From Rotaria macrura (Eukaryota > Rotifera > Eurotatoria > Philodinida > Philodinidae): a stretch of DNA of 64,000 nt. The DNA lies in contig OENT01000486.1 in the NCBI GenBank assembly GCA_900239685.1, positions 44,204 to 108,203 on the forward strand, read 5' to 3'. Below are positions 10,858 through 24,976 of the stretch, one piece after another. Every line of letters starts with the position of its first letter. Within the stretch, counting starts at the first letter, position 1. Below the pieces are notes generated by a model. That model searched no databases, was not told the DNA's origin, and was given only the letters and a program-made list of their open reading frames with translations. Both the position numbers and the translations under genes were made by a program.

Positions 10858-13800
10858 TATACAATTATTATATAGTTCCCGAAAGTAAGAGAGGTACAAG
10901 ATGCAATATATTCAGAACTCACTAATAGAAAAATGTCTATTTATTATATTTAGAATCTGTCGACTAGAGGAGTTTATCCAATTGCATCATGTTTTTAAGA
11001 TTGTAATAGGTATTTCATCGTATTTATACTATTTAAATTGATGTAAAGTATACATGGCAACGTTACAGTGACTCAGATAAAATTTCCATGTTATTGCACA
11101 ACTATGAACTTAATCACTCTCATCAACATACACACGAATGAGTCACAAATCTTGCGCCTAAATGCATTGCACATCGACGATTACCATAAAAGGAACATAA
11201 GAAAAAAAGATGATGAATACCTCTGTCATACTGTAGTGATTCATGTTGAAAATACATGTAGTTGAAATTTCGTTTGTTTCGGTTCACAATATTTCATGTA
11301 ATATAAGAATCTTATTAATAAGAATATCACTGAAAGAATCACATCCAAAAACGTTTTGAGAATAAAATTGATTGAACAAAATGACTGGTACGATTTATGT
11401 ATGTTCAAATGTAAAGATGTAAATTGTGCAAGATTCATAGTCGATTGAAAATAACCTATCAAGTTAAGAAAGACATAAATCTCAACTGCGTAATTGTCAA
11501 AATAATTGAAGATGAGTCTTTGATACAATAAACAAGAAAGGAAAGAAGACATATGAATCATTGTTTATCAATGTTGCTTACATGGCCAAGCTGTTGTATG
11601 CAGACTTCAGTTGACCTTGCCGTTAATGTTTCTTAGGAAGATAACTACAGTTTCTCTTACCGACATATTCAATCAATTATGATTTCTGTTTAGAATAAAA
11701 ATGTACCCGATTATGCATCTATGTTTATTCGACGGAGTCAGTCAAATAAGGACAATGTCTATCGTTTATTCATTTACTGCTGAAAAGTCATCGAATGATT
11801 GAAAAAATATCTGGATCCATTAGCACCACATTATCTTAATGAATAAAATTGCGTTAAGTAGCTATTTATTCTCATAGACGCAGTGCATGTAAAAAAAAGG
11901 AGTTTTTTTTCTTGTTGTTCTACAACAATCATTTGTTCATCATTCGGCATACACAATTTAAACTTCATGTTAAATGATTTACAATCAAATTTCAAATGAC
12001 AATCATCATTTAATGCAATCAGTCGATATTTATATTGTGAGCCATGGAACATAGAAACAGTATAACTCGAGATATATTTAATCATTATAGAAAGAAATGC
12101 ATTGTTCGTTCACAGTGTAACATGACTTGTCGTTTAATTGGGATTTGAAATTCTTTTTTTATGGCTAACTTGAGCAAATTCACATGGTTATCTTCAATAA
12201 ATATATTGACTATAATAATACTGTCTTTTTTATGCTAAAAGATCTATTTTCTACTGCCGATCATAAATATAATAAATTAAACTCTATTATTTCATAATAT
12301 AATATCTCTAAAACTAAGTATTGACTGAATATTTGATCAGTTTTGTTGATAGAAAAGAAAGAATCCACAATGAGTACACTTCAGAAATTTATGAGATCAG
12401 TGTCCATATAGATAGATAGTACTGTCTGTGGCGTATGATATTTCATTCATTTTATCAAACAAGTAGAATGATATGTTGATTAAGTTGCAATAAATAGAAA
12501 TGGTATGAACAGGAGAGCTGTTCCACACTAGCATATACATTGCATTTAATATATATATATATATATATTACTCCGCTATCTTGTGTTCAGGTTTAGATTC
12601 TAAATTTAAACGAGTCTTGATACTTTTGAAGAATAGAATCAATGAATGGTGGGAAATAGTTGGACGTGTGCACTTCTGAACTATTGAAGATTTTAGAAGT
12701 GCATCAATTTTGATGGCAAGACGAAATCACTTGTGTTAATAGAATCTTTTATTGAACAGCAAAAATACCAAAATAATAACAATGTAAGCAGCACTATTGT
12801 TAATGCTTTCTAAATCAATAATCTACTATAGAATGAGAAAAAAAATTATAATGTTCAATCATCTATAAAGTGCACGACATATCTGTACTCTAATCAGAAG
12901 CAAATATGCATTTAAAGAAGTATGAAGGAATATGTTGAAATTTGATGATCTGTTACAATCTTTTTTCCTTTCAATTTACATATCAAATGACGATTAAACG
13001 TAGGACTGGATAATTAAGAACGGTTTATCAACGATTCGTTTCCAACCCAACCCGAATTTAATTTTTTTTCTCACTTCGCTCCTTGAATACATCTCTCGTT
13101 CTAAATTGATTCTCAACTCCTTGGTTTATCTATCTTTCCTTGAATTTTTCGAATGAAGAAGAATAATTAAACAATGAAAATTTAATCTAATAAATACTTC
13201 CTTTTTATTCTAATGAAACCGCAGTCACAAAAACTACTCAGTAACTTGATCTACTTTTAGTTGTTGAATAACTATGTCTTTTCCCAATTGGACTATATTC
13301 TATTTCCAACTGAACACTGTTCGATTGACAAAAGAAAACCGAGTGAAAAAGAATAAAAATGTTCTACGAGACACTGTAGGCGATAAATCTAAAAAGGAAG
13401 GAGACAAGAATCAGTTTAGAACGAAACATTTATGCAAAAGACGAATTGAGAACGAGTATGACAGAAGTGAATATGTGGGGAAGCCAGTGGATCTTATTAC
13501 GAAGAATGAAATTTGATCAATAAATATATTTGAACAGATGTAATCGCTAAGTAATTACATCTCACAAGAAAAATAGAATGAAATTTCTGGATCATTTTAG
13601 ATTAATTTAGAAAGAAATGGATAGATAGATGATGTGAATGAATCAAAAGTGAATAGAGCTATGAATTGTATAAAATCTTTAATGTTAGAAGACTAAGTGT
13701 TGATCAAACATATGTAGAGATCGAACCATTCTTGATCATCAAATAATGAAGATTTCTAATAAGAGTATTCGAAAGCAGTAAAACTGAATGGCACAGTTAT

Positions 13801-14800
13801 TTTTCAAATGATTGAGTTTTTAGTTAATGAGCCACGAAGGCATTATTTCTCCTTCTTCTTCTTCTTCTTCATTAGTTGGATTTTATATGAAGTATTTTCA
13901 AGGCATAATCGTCGATGATATTTTTTATGTTCATATGTTCACTCGTCATTCGGAACTCTGAGCACTTCTGAGTGTAATTATCATAATTGATTAGAAGCCG
14001 TAGCATATCAACAGACTTGGTCTGCTTTCACGATAGCAACTGATATCGAAAAATCATACTACAAATCTATGGGTTTTCGAAAAAACAGTAAATTCCCGAA
14101 TAGACTTGCCGAAAGGGCTCATCACTCGAAATTGGATATTCTTGCCTTTATCAATATTCATAAAAATCAGTTTGGGATTTTTAAGAAGTCATCATCTATT
14201 CTAGAGTATTTCTTTCTAAAGTACTTCCCTATATTTCATGGTAAAGAGGAAAACAATTACTAAAATTAAAAAAAAAAAAATCTTTACACGTTTTTGTTTT
14301 TCTCTTGTTCTTTTTGTCTCTTTGTATTCATGGACAACTATTTCTTTATTTATACCTAATTTAATCTTCTCTTCTCATATGTATATCTATTTATTTAATT
14401 ATGTATACTGTCTTTCTTTGTCTTTTTTTTCCTCTTCTTATCTTCTCTTTAATCTCTCTTATTCATTATTCTTTATTCATTATTTTATATTTTTTTGTTA
14501 ATAATTAACTTCAATATAAAACTAGAACGATGGCGTGTTAAATGTTAACCCTAACCTTCTTTGGGAACAATAAAGCTATATATTAAAACAAAAAGTTATC
14601 ATAATTGATTACCATGGGTTAAATTAAAAAATTATTCTTAAAAACTTTGTTTGTTCTATCGAATCTTTTCTAAATCTTACCATAATAAAATCACACGAAC
14701 GAGTCACGGTGAATGAAATTCATTAGTGGTACTCACACAAAATATTTATCAGAATTTTATCAAATATCTTACAGTTAAATTTTAAAATTCGTATCTCTAT
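10858..14800. other. Intergenic region with weak ORFs and simple repeats
   Basis: No firm gene. The minus-strand ATG frame 11831-12085 (84 codons) and the plus-strand frame 13274-13516 (80 codons) look mildly protein-like but have no motif. A TA dinucleotide run sits near 12549-12569 and a CTT run near 13852-13870. A T-rich stretch at 14280-14500 yields an open frame only because it is pyrimidine-rich. Confidence 0.45.
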
Positions 14801-14834
14801 GTCGAAATAGACATTTCGATTTCGATTGTTACAC

Positions 14835-15390
14835 AGGTGGTCTATGAAACTCTCTTGGTACAAAGTCTTCATGATTCAAAATAGAAACATGAGGCAAATT
14901 CTGTTGTCAATCATAGAACGATTGCTTCTATGTGTGGCACGCTTGTTTACCATTCATTTGCTTTAGTTTTCTACGACACAATTAGGAAATGTTCTCTGAA
15001 CTACAATAACATGTCATGAATATACATCTTGCATTCATAGATCAAGAAAAAGTTTTCTTTAGGTCTATGATAACGACAGGATAACATCGTTAAGACATCT
15101 GTCATGGTTTGTAATGGTGTATAACTCAAAATATGTTGGAGAGAAGACACATCTTTATGGTTATATTTCAACACGCCTTGTAGATCAACTTTGTCGAAAA
15201 CGTCTCCTTCCCATATGTTACTGATCACTAATTAGTTTTTGAAGGACATATCTATCTCTTGCACATAACAGAAAAAAACCGTCCTTTGTTCCCATTTGGT
15301 TGAATATACTTTATAATTTCGTCTTCATCGGTTGACAATCATTTTTTATCAGTGCATATTTAAGAAATATGACTAGTTCATAGTAAATCA
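14835..15390 (-). pseudogene. Unidentified coding-like fragments downstream of the myosin gene
   Basis: Three coding-like pieces lie in order on the minus strand. About 15290-15375 reads STDEDEIIKYIQPNGNKGRF. An AG acceptor near 15229 opens 15001-15227 (it includes WEGDVFDKVDLQGVLKYNHK). Near 14835-14905 another frame ends PHVSILNHEDFVPREFHRPP. Stops and frame changes separate them, so this is more likely a decayed gene than a working one. I do not recognise the family. Confidence 0.3.
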
Positions 15391-15668
15391 AACATAAATT
15401 TTAATTGTTGCTATTATATTTTTATTTTTTTCTTCGATATTATATTGAACAGGTTTAGCATGAACAAGGAAAATGCTATATTTAGACTAATCTTTTAAAA
15501 ATTATAAAATGCTGTTCATAAAGTATATAAAAAAAGCGAGGTAGCAAGGGAGCAACTACAGATAAAACCAAAGACGATAAAGAAAAAAGAAAATAAAAAC
15601 ACCTAATACTGTGTTAGATAATAATATATATTCAAGTTTACATTCAAAAGCTTGGTAATTTGAATTTA

Positions 15669-18600
15669 TTAACGTTGACGAACTGAACTAGCACGCATTG
15701 AGCTTGAACGAATTGTTGTTGTTTCACGTAATTCATGCTAGAAATGAAATGACATCGTCATATATTATTTATACATTTGCATTTCAAATTCTAGTAACTT
15801 ACGCCATCAGATGTACGACTAACACTAACAGATGATCGATTCTTGGCACGCAATTTTCCAAGTTGATTTTCAGCTAAGTCAGCACGTTCAGCTGAATCCT
15901 CTGCAAAGGGAAAATTAACGTCAATATTGTTATGAATCGTTTTATCTATAAACTCACCGAGGTCTGTTTGAACTTTGCGAAATTTGGCCAAATTAATTGC
16001 AGCGATTTCCTCTGAAAAGAAAGTTTTCTTCAATAAGAAAGCAATAATTATTCATTCAAATTCAACTGACCAGCTTCTTCGACTTGACGTTTGTAGACTT
16101 TAACCTTGGATTGTAATTTTTCAGTAAGATCTTGTAATCGTAAATGATTCTTACGATCTTCTTCAGTTTGAAATGCAAGTTCTTTCAAACGACGATCATT
16201 TTTACGTAATTCCTTGAGTGTTTCTTGATGACGACCTTGTTCTAATTCATTTTCAGTTTCTAATTCATGGATCTAAATGAATCATAAATAAAATTGTTTC
16301 ATTTTTTCATTTAACCAGCTCTATCAATATATATATATATATATATATGTATTTCTTACGCGTTGTTCAAGTTTAGCAATAATACGTTTGCCACCTTTGA
16401 GTGAATTAGCTTCAGCCTCATCAAGACGTGTTTGTAGATCTTTGACTTGTTGTTCGAGACCTTTACGTAGTCGTTCAACTTGTAAAGCATGTTCTTGTTC
16501 TTGACGTAATTCTTCAACAAGACGTGAAGCATCGGAACCAGCTTTCTTAGCACGTTCTTCGCTATTCTTGAGTTCACTAACAGCTTCATCCAAATCAGCT
16601 TGCATGGCAGCAATCGATGATTCGAGTTGTCGTCGTTGTGAAGCCAAGTTAGCATTTTGTGTGCTTACATCGCTAATACGATCAGCTGCATCATGTAATT
16701 CATTTTCGGCAGCTTTACGTGCACGTTCAGCTTGTTCCAAAGCTGTACGTAATTCTTCAAGTTCACCAGCAATGAGATTAGCACGACGTTCAGCTGCAGC
16801 AGCTGCTTCGCGAGCTTCATCACGTTGTCGTTGTTCTTCTTCAATTTGGATGGTTAATTCTGTAATGGTGATTTGAATTCGTTTCAATGTCTTTTGTAAA
16901 TCAGCATTTGTTCGATTGGCATGGTCGAGTGCAACTTCAAGTTCATTGATATCTGATTCGAGTTTCTTTTTCTAAATATTGAAAAATAACATGATATTAA
17001 TTGTATATTTCAATAGATTATGTGTTTATATCTACTTGTTTAAGAGCTTCAGCCTTTGCCCGTGATTCGGCTTCTAAGCTGGCTTGCATTGATTCAAGTG
17101 AACGTTGATGATTACGTCTTGTGTTTTCGAATTCTTCTTCCTTCTCATGAAGTCTTCGGTCAATTTCTTGACGAACAGTACTTAATTCTAATTGAATACG
17201 GATAACTTTAGCTTCTTCTTGTTCAAGTGTGGATTCGGCATCTTCTAATGCAGCTTGTAATTCTTCTTTTTCGATTTCAACACGTTTACGAGCTTTTTCT
17301 AATTCATGAACTGATTTACCACCGTCAGTTAATTGATCGATAAGATCCTAGAAGAAAGTAAAATGTTGCTTTTATTTTCGTCTATGTTCTCCTCTAGTGA
17401 GAATAGACAAGAAACAAACTTTGATTTCATCAGCTAAGTTTCGGTTTTCTTTACGAAGTGCTTCGATTTGTTCTTGTGATTCTTCGTATTGTGTCTTAAG
17501 TTTGAATAATTCTGTTGAGAAGTGTCGTGATTCTTTTTGTGATGTTTCAAGTTCGATCGTGATGTCTTCGCATTTTTGTTTCCATTCGCTAATCAATTTA
17601 TCGAATTGTTTCTGTTTCTTGTCCATAGATGATGCATCTTAAGAACGACATTGATTTCTATTTTTCTATTTCTTCATTTATGAAATAAACTTACTAGAAT
17701 TAGCACGTTCAACATCAACCATGAGATCTTCAACTTCACCTTGAAGACGTGTTTTCACTTTTTCTAATGCATTGCATTTGTTCAATGCAGCTTCAACTTG
17801 TTCTTCAGCTTCGGTTAATTTAGCGGCTAATTTACGTTTAGCTTCTTCAAGTTCTTCACTACGAGCAACACCTAATACGAAAATATGTTGTTGTTACTTT
17901 TTCGTTCAAACACAATAAAGTTTCAATTGCTGAAACTAACCCTCAGATTCATAACGAGCACGCCATTGTTGAACTTCAGAGTTAAGTCTGGTGACTAGTT
18001 TTTGGAGTTCACTCTTGGCTTCTTGTTCTTCATCAAGTTGTTCACGTGCTTGTTCAAGATCAGCTGTCAAATTGCGGATTTGTGAATCTAGAAATATACG
18101 ACAAATATTTATTAGATATTGAAAAACAAAATCATATTTTTAATTGTTGAGTCAACGTATCTGATACCTATTTCTTAAGTTAAAAGTTTTCTACGGACGA
18201 AATTCAACAGATATGTTGATAGTATAATCAATAGGAATGTTCCAAAATAGAAGTATGACTATATGATTTGTTTTTCTCTCTAAATAAATCATCATTGTCA
18301 ATACTTACTAACTGATCCTTTGCCACGTATTTCATCTTCAAGAGATCGTTTAGTTTCATCCAATTGTTGTTGTAATACTGTCTTAGATTTGATCAGGGTT
18401 GTGATTGAAACTTCAAGTTCTTCAACATGTCGAGTTATTGTTACATTTTCGGTGATTAATTTGGTCTTAACTTGACTTAATTCAGTGACTTGTCGAAAAT
18501 GATCTTCGAGTTTAATTTGAATTTCACTCAATTGTTGTTCAAGTTGTTTCGAAAGTTTTTCTGAAGCTACTTTGCCTTTTTGTACATGATCGAGTTGTGT

Positions 18601-21600
18601 GCGTAAATCATCTAATTCAGATTTAGTTCCTTGTTTTTCTTTTTCTAATTTGTTCTTCAATTTTTGTAATTGATCAATTTGTTCGCCCATTTCTTAAATT
18701 AAAAGTAAGAAATCAACGTTAGACAACAAAAACAAAGAAGACGAAAGCTCTTATTACCTGAAACAGCATCTTGATGTTTCTTTCTTAGTTGAGCAGCTGT
18801 AGCTTCATGTTGAAGGTTAGCTTCTTCCAAGTCACGACGAAGTTTTTGTAATTCAGATTCACGTTTCTTATTCATTTCAACTTGAGATGTTGTTGCACCA
18901 CCAGCTTCTTCCAATCGATCGCCCATTTCATCGATTTCACGTGCTAAATCGGCACGTTGTTTTTCTGATTTATTTCTAGCTTGTCGTTCATTTTCAACTT
19001 CTTCTTCTAATTCTTCAATACGTGATTGTAATTCTTTGATCTTCTTTCCAAGGCCTGTCGCTTGTCCTTGTTCATCTTCAAGACGACTGCTCATTTGTTG
19101 AATTTCTTGATCTTTACGTTTGAGTGTTTCTTGTAATTCACGTTTTGATTTGTCTAATTCTTCTAAACTGCTTTGTACTGTTTTCAAATCTGTTTCAAGT
19201 TTTCGTTTTGATTTATCTAAATCAGCACGAGCTTTCTTTTCGCGTTCTAAACCATCTTCTAATTCATCAAGTGTTTGTTCAAGTTTGGCTTTTAATTTAT
19301 TCAAATGATTAACTTTATCTTCTTCAGCTTGCACTTGTTCAGTTGTCTTAGTGTTTTGCTCTTCGAGACGTTTACGTTCACGAGTTAATTTGGCAATATT
19401 TTCATCTTGATGAGCAATTTCATCTTGTAATGTATGGATTTGGGTATCACGTGATTTGCATTCATTTTCAGACTTTTGTAAATTCAAACGCATGTCATCA
19501 ACATCTTTCTTCAAATTATCGATTTCTTGTTCGAGTTTCTTCTTCTTACTGTTTAATTGTTGAGCACTTTCTTCTTCTTGGCTAAAACGATCTTCCAGTT
19601 CTTTGACTTGTTGTTCAAGATCAGCTTTTTGTGTAACTACGAAGACAAAGTAAAATATAATAGTATGGTGACAAAATCTTTCACATTCATTTAAAATCCA
19701 TAGTTCAATAGTCGAGATAAATGAAAAAAAAACAAAAACGAACGTACCTATACGTGTGAAACGTTCTTCAGCTTCTGATGAACCAACTCGTTCGGATTCC
19801 AATTGAGTAAGTAAATCATTTTTCTCTGAAAAAATGATTCAAACAACAAACGATATAAATTAAAATACTAAATGATATTTTCTTTGTACCTCGGATTAAT
19901 TTAGAATTTTGATCTTCAGTCTCCTTTCGTAATTTTTCTTCTTTTTCTAAATTCTCTTTAAGGGTCTTGAATTCTTCTTCAAGTTTCTTCATTTCTTCTT
20001 CTTGACGAGCAACAGACAACAATGGTTTAACTTTAGTATATAATTTCCACCATGGCCAATTACGTAATGATAAGTATTTACGACAATTGCGTTGTAATAC
20101 AGTTAAAGCAATACGTTTTTCTAACATTTTCTTGTATTCTTTCTTCATAATATAACCACGAACTTGTCCTTGTAAAGCAGCAATAATTTTGGATAAAGCA
20201 ACATCACGCATATCTTCTAATTGACCCAATGTTCCTGCTCTGAAGAAGACTTTGGTTTGACCACAACGATACAATTCTTCATTCAATGCAACATCTTTAA
20301 GAATGTTCTCTGTTGCTTTTTTTGCATCAACAAAACCTTTCGGTATAGCATTTGGTGCCAAAATTGAATAACGTTGTTTGAATTCCGAATAGATCATACG
20401 ATTTGGAAAACCTTTACGACAGATACGTATACCTTCAAGTACACCGTTACATGTCAATTGATGCATAACCAAGTGTGAATCAAGAACACCACCAGTCTTA
20501 ATTTCATTGGGAATAATACAACGAACAAAGTGTGGATGTGTTTGTTTCAAGTTATTCATCAATTTGTTCAATTGTTCCTAGACAAGAATTCAATCATTAA
20601 TTATTATAATCAAGAAACATAGGTCAACCGCAATACTTACACGATGTGTAGCTGAAATAGTTTGCATACTACCACCACCTTTCTTTTTGCCACCACCACC
20701 TTTACCACCAGAAGCTTCTTCTTCAGCAACATCAGCGAAGAGATGACATAAGAGAGTATTCTTCGATTTTGAAAAAAGAGTAGCACTAAAATTAAATTAG
20801 AAAAGAAGAAAAACATATGTAATTATTTTCTTTCACTCATTCTACGGAATAAAATAAAAACATACACAGTATTGTTAATAGGATCTTTGTTCTTTTCAAG
20901 CCATGATGTTGCCGTATATGATACAGTACCAGCATAATGATGAATATCGAAGTGTGCCTCTGCTTTACCTTTACCAGGTTTGGGTTTGCCAAACATAGGA
21001 TGTTTACCCAAATGGTTAGTGTGAAGTTTTTCAACAAAAGTCTTATCAGTAGCTTTTGGTACGATACATTCTTCTTCAAGAATGGAAAGGATACCCATAG
21101 GCTAGAAATGAAATTATAGTTCGTTTGTTTTTCAATACCGAACGATTTAATGAAATATAAAAATGTACCTTTTCGATAAGATCGATACAAGCTTGTAAAT
21201 CCATACCGAAATCAATAAATACCCAGTTGATTCCTTCCTTTTTATATTCTTCTTGTTCTAAGACAAACATATGATGATTGAAGAATTGTTGAAGGCGTTC
21301 ATTTGTATAATTAATACATAATTGTTCAAAGCCATTGAACTACAAGTAATAAGTTGAAGATTAAAATTGTCGATCATCTTTCTTTGTATTTTTATATGAT
21401 TTATGTTACCTCAAAGATTTCGAAACCGGCAATATCAAGTACACCAATAAAGTATTGTCGTTTGGCTTTGACATCGAGCGTTGTGTTTACACGCTCGACC
21501 AACCATGTAAACATACGATAGTAGATCTAAAAAATGAAGGATTCACATATTTTTTGTTGTTTCATTCATCTAATATAATATACCGATTTCGAAAGAGCAC

Positions 21601-24490
21601 CAATCGAGTTAATGACTTGATCTTTATTTTGACCCTTGTTGACATATTCATTACCGACCTAGATTTTAAACAGAACTCAATTACTATTGTTTTTATACGT
21701 GGAATAGAAAATAAGTCTCACCTTAATACGAGGTTTAAGTAAACCTTTGATAAGATCAGCTGCTTCGACACCGAGTAAATGAGCGACCTTTTCACATTCT
21801 TCTGTACCATCAGTTTCAGCTTGTTCTTCTCGGGGTCTTTGTTTCCATTGAGAATTACCGAAGTGCATAACAGATGAAGTACATTTGAATAGATTGACTT
21901 TTTCTTCCTACAAAATATCAAATACAATGTCTATACATAGTATTCACAAAAATATGAACCTGTGTGAAACCAAGAATATCGAAAGCTTCATCGGTAAGTC
22001 GCATTTCTTCAGCATCGTCCACACCATCGATTGTTAGCATACCTTGAGCAACATAGAAGTACTTGGATGGATCATTTTCAATCAAACATTGTTCTACAAA
22101 GAGAGAATGAACGAAAATTTCATGATTATGCATTGAATCATCGATTGATGTTTACCGTGATATGCAGGAAATGCTTTCGAGCAAAGTTGGTAGAAAATAT
22201 GGTAGTTACGTTCAGCTAAATAGACAATTGTATAATCGTCCTATCTTCTATTTTAGAGAAAAGACAAGAAATGTATACCTGGTTGCTAAAATAAAAGAAA
22301 ACACAGATCAGTATCATTTTATGCGATATATGATAGACGAAATTTTTTGGATGACTATCTGCTATCGATAACTTTGTCATAAATCTACATTATTCTAATG
22401 ATGATTTTAATCATAGACGTACGATTACGAAATTCGAATAGTTTTAAAAACAAAAATGATTGATAATGGAAATTTTCGTTGATTCAATCTCTTGACTTCA
22501 TAAATTTCTGACAAAGTTATGTATATATAGATAGATGCCATGTTTCCGAAAGTTTTCGTTCAATAATAATGAAATATCTTACTTGAAAGATGACACGAGA
22601 TTTTTCGAGTAAATATACTTCAATATCGGCACCAGCAATTTTACCCGATGGACCAAAATGAATACGGATAAATTTACCCTGAAGAGAAATATTAACAATT
22701 AAAAAATAATTACTTTCTTCTTAAAGAAAAACAACGGCGTGCAACTAATCATATCTTTTTGTTTTTATCGATCTGCTATTCCAAAGATATTACAATAACT
22801 TACGAATCGTGATGAGTTGTTGTTACGAGTTGTTTTAGCATTACCATAAGCTTCCAATACAGGGTCTGAAAAAAACAACGAACAAATTAATCACATATTC
22901 AAATAAAAACCTATTGGAACTTACTAGCTGATATGATTTGATCTTCAAGTGTCATTGTTTTCTAGTAATTAGAAAAATGATATAATTATATGTTTTGTGC
23001 TCGGTTTGTATAAGAAGAGGGAAGTTAACGTTATTCGAAAGTTATTTTAGCAGTCACCTAGTAATTTGTAACGTTGTCGTTACTAATAGTTGACGCGTGT
23101 CAGTGTCATAGACAACTTTAGGATTTCAATATTTTCAACTGTAGAATTTTAAGTCTGAACCTTTTCCAATAATCACTAGCCAGTAATGCAACAGTAACTT
23201 CTCTCACCTAGCTCGCATCACTGACTTACCTTTCCTTCGTCTTCCTTTTTAGTACCAGCAGCAGCAACCAATGCAAAGTATTGAATGACCTTTTTCGTGT
23301 TTTCTGTTTTACCGGCACCTGATTCACCTGTGATCAACATTGATTGATTTTCACGATCTAAATTTCAAAGACAACAATTAGACATGAATTCATTCATCAA
23401 TAATTTATTACGCAATCGATTATAGTAAATCATAGACGACAAGAAGAATTTCTTGTTATTGTAACTAATCTCTAGCATCCATTAGTCGTGTTTGATTTAC
23501 TCCGCATCAAAGAACATCTGGATCTGTCTATCGATAATTTCTTACTCTAATTGTACTTTGATTAAATACAATATGCAGTTGAGTATGCAACATAATCATT
23601 TAGAAAATGTCTGGTTATTTATTTCTCATTTAGACATCTGGATACACCATTAGGTTTTTCTCGTAGCTTTCATGATAGATATATTTCATTTTCATCAAAA
23701 GACAAAACTGTGTTTGGATAATGTTACTAATTGAAAAAGAAGGAAAATATCTCATTGATAACTTTATAACATCTGTTGTCTTTGCTTGTGCACGATTTCA
23801 CATGCGTAATATTACTTTTTTCATATCATCTTTCAAAAACTATAATGTTTAAAATTAAGCATGCTTACCTCGAAGCATATTTGAGTAAGCATTGTCAGAG
23901 ATAGCGTATAAATGTGGTGCTACTTCGGTACGTTTTTTACCACGATATGCAAGTACTACTTTCATGGTATAAATTGGTAAACGTTTATAAGGATTGATGA
24001 CAACACAAAATAATCCTGAGTAAGTCTAGAAAGGAAAAAATAAATAAAGTCTTATGGATTTTATCAATAGGAATCTGAAGATTCGTACATAGATGAGCCA
24101 TCGTGAGTAACGATCACGTAAAGTAGCCAAAACGGAAGCATCATTTAAGTAGGTTAAATCAGCCATATCATCAAGGCACCAATATTTTGGTGGATTCATT
24201 TCTTGAACATCATCTTTTTTAACTGTTTTTGTCTATGCAAAAATTATGAAAAGGTTAATAAATCATAGAAGAACACTTTAACCTACTTCTCCTGCAGAAG
24301 TCTTGACTGTAACTTGATTGTCTTTTGTGCTCTCGATTTCGGCACCAATAAAAGTTTCCTTTGGATCAGGTACCCAACATGCTTTCTTAGCATCAAAAGG
24401 TTGTGATCGAAGCTTGATCTTTTCCTCCATTGGTAAAGCCAAATATTTCATGGCTTCCACCATTTCAGGATCATTTTGATCGGTAATCAT
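15669..24490 (-). CDS. Mhc: Muscle myosin heavy chain (class II)
   Basis: Twenty-nine exons encode 1958 aa: 24287-24490, 24089-24232, 23869-24025, 23230-23357, 22925-22961, 22804-22865, 22583-22678, 22279-22285, 22156-22215, 21960-22093, 21722-21907, 21584-21658, 21410-21526, 21169-21339, 20866-21101, 20641-20785, 19890-20577, 19748-19825, 18758-19636, 18309-18692, 17941-18087, 17695-17871, 17420-17637, 17036-17347, 16360-16971, 16071-16272, 15958-16011, 15803-15900, 15669-15737. Phases agree throughout. The motor shows the P-loop GESGAGKT (179-186), switch I NNSSR (239-243), switch II DIAGFE (461-466), a Gly/Lys-rich loop 2 (631-643), and the reactive cysteines 696 and 706. A light-chain-binding neck around [11 protein letters not shown] is followed by a coiled-coil rod of over 1000 residues and a Ser/Arg-rich tailpiece. 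It is the ATP-driven motor of thick filaments. The length is typical of muscle myosins. No mutually exclusive exons were seen. Confidence 0.97.
22279..22285 (-). other. 7-nt micro-exon of the myosin gene
   Basis: The exon reads CAACCAG, preceded by TTTTATTTTAG and followed by the donor GTATAC. It joins TTTCAA (exon 7) to CTGAACG (next exon), giving F-Q-Q-P-A-E-R-N-Y-H, the conserved myosin motor sequence before the YHIFYQ motif. Without it the frame breaks; with it the whole gene closes to 1959 codons including stop. The introns on either side are 297 nt and 63 nt. Confidence 0.88.
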
Positions 24491-24555
24491 TCTATAATCA
24501 GTATTGAAATAAGATTAATCACCCTTGTTCTAATGCAAGTTAGTATAACATACCC

Positions 24556-24745
24556 TTCGGCAGCTGTGGTTATAGTTTAGTGCAGCTTATGCTTAATTGA
24601 CAGAACGATCTACCAGAAACTAAACAAAAACTACCTACTATAACAAGAATATGAAGTATTCAAAAATTCAATACTCGATAATAGGACGAAGTGAGAATGC
24701 GTTTGTATGAGACGATGGTTATGCTGTTAAGCAAGAGTTTATATA
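24556..24745 (-). promoter_or_regulatory. Myosin core promoter and 5' untranslated exon
   Basis: On the minus strand TATATAAA (24738-24745) is a good TATA box, placing a start site near 24710. The 5' untranslated exon would run from there to about 24556, where GAAGG is followed by the donor GTATGTT. An acceptor (TTATAG) lies one base before the initiator ATG at 24490. Upstream are CCAAAAAAAGG (24791-24801), one base longer than a canonical CArG box, and a CAGCTG E-box in the untranslated exon. The TATA box and splice sites are seen directly; muscle regulation through the near-CArG and E-box is inference. Confidence 0.6.
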
Positions 24746-24956
24746 TGCCCTACACTGAGAGATAAGGAGAACACAAAGGAATGTCATTGACCAAAAAAAG
24801 GAATTCTATTCTTGTCCTATTATTTTTTTCCCTCGCCAATCTCTCATGATTTATTCTTTTACACAATAGTTATTTTGGATTCGTAAGAGATGATGATTCG
24901 GCCATCTCTACAGTGTACTTAGGCTCGACAGATGGTCGTATAGAGAGAGACACAGA

Positions 24957-24976
24957 GAGAGAGAGAGAGAGAGAGA
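24957..24976. repeat. GA dinucleotide repeat upstream of myosin
   Basis: A purine run of GA repeats lies about 230 bp upstream of the myosin TATA box. Its only visible effect is an open frame on the opposite strand (24870-25055) made of Ser/Leu repeats, which I do not regard as coding. Confidence 0.7.

Noticed and set aside
14238-14501. 87-codon Phe/Leu/Ser frame
   Set aside because: Produced by a pyrimidine-rich low-complexity tract; no membrane-protein architecture beyond composition.
16568-16876. 102-codon plus-strand frame
   Set aside because: It is the antisense of the myosin rod exon; its Ser/Ala/Arg composition mirrors the coiled-coil codons. The same applies to 17397-17642 and 19120-19312.
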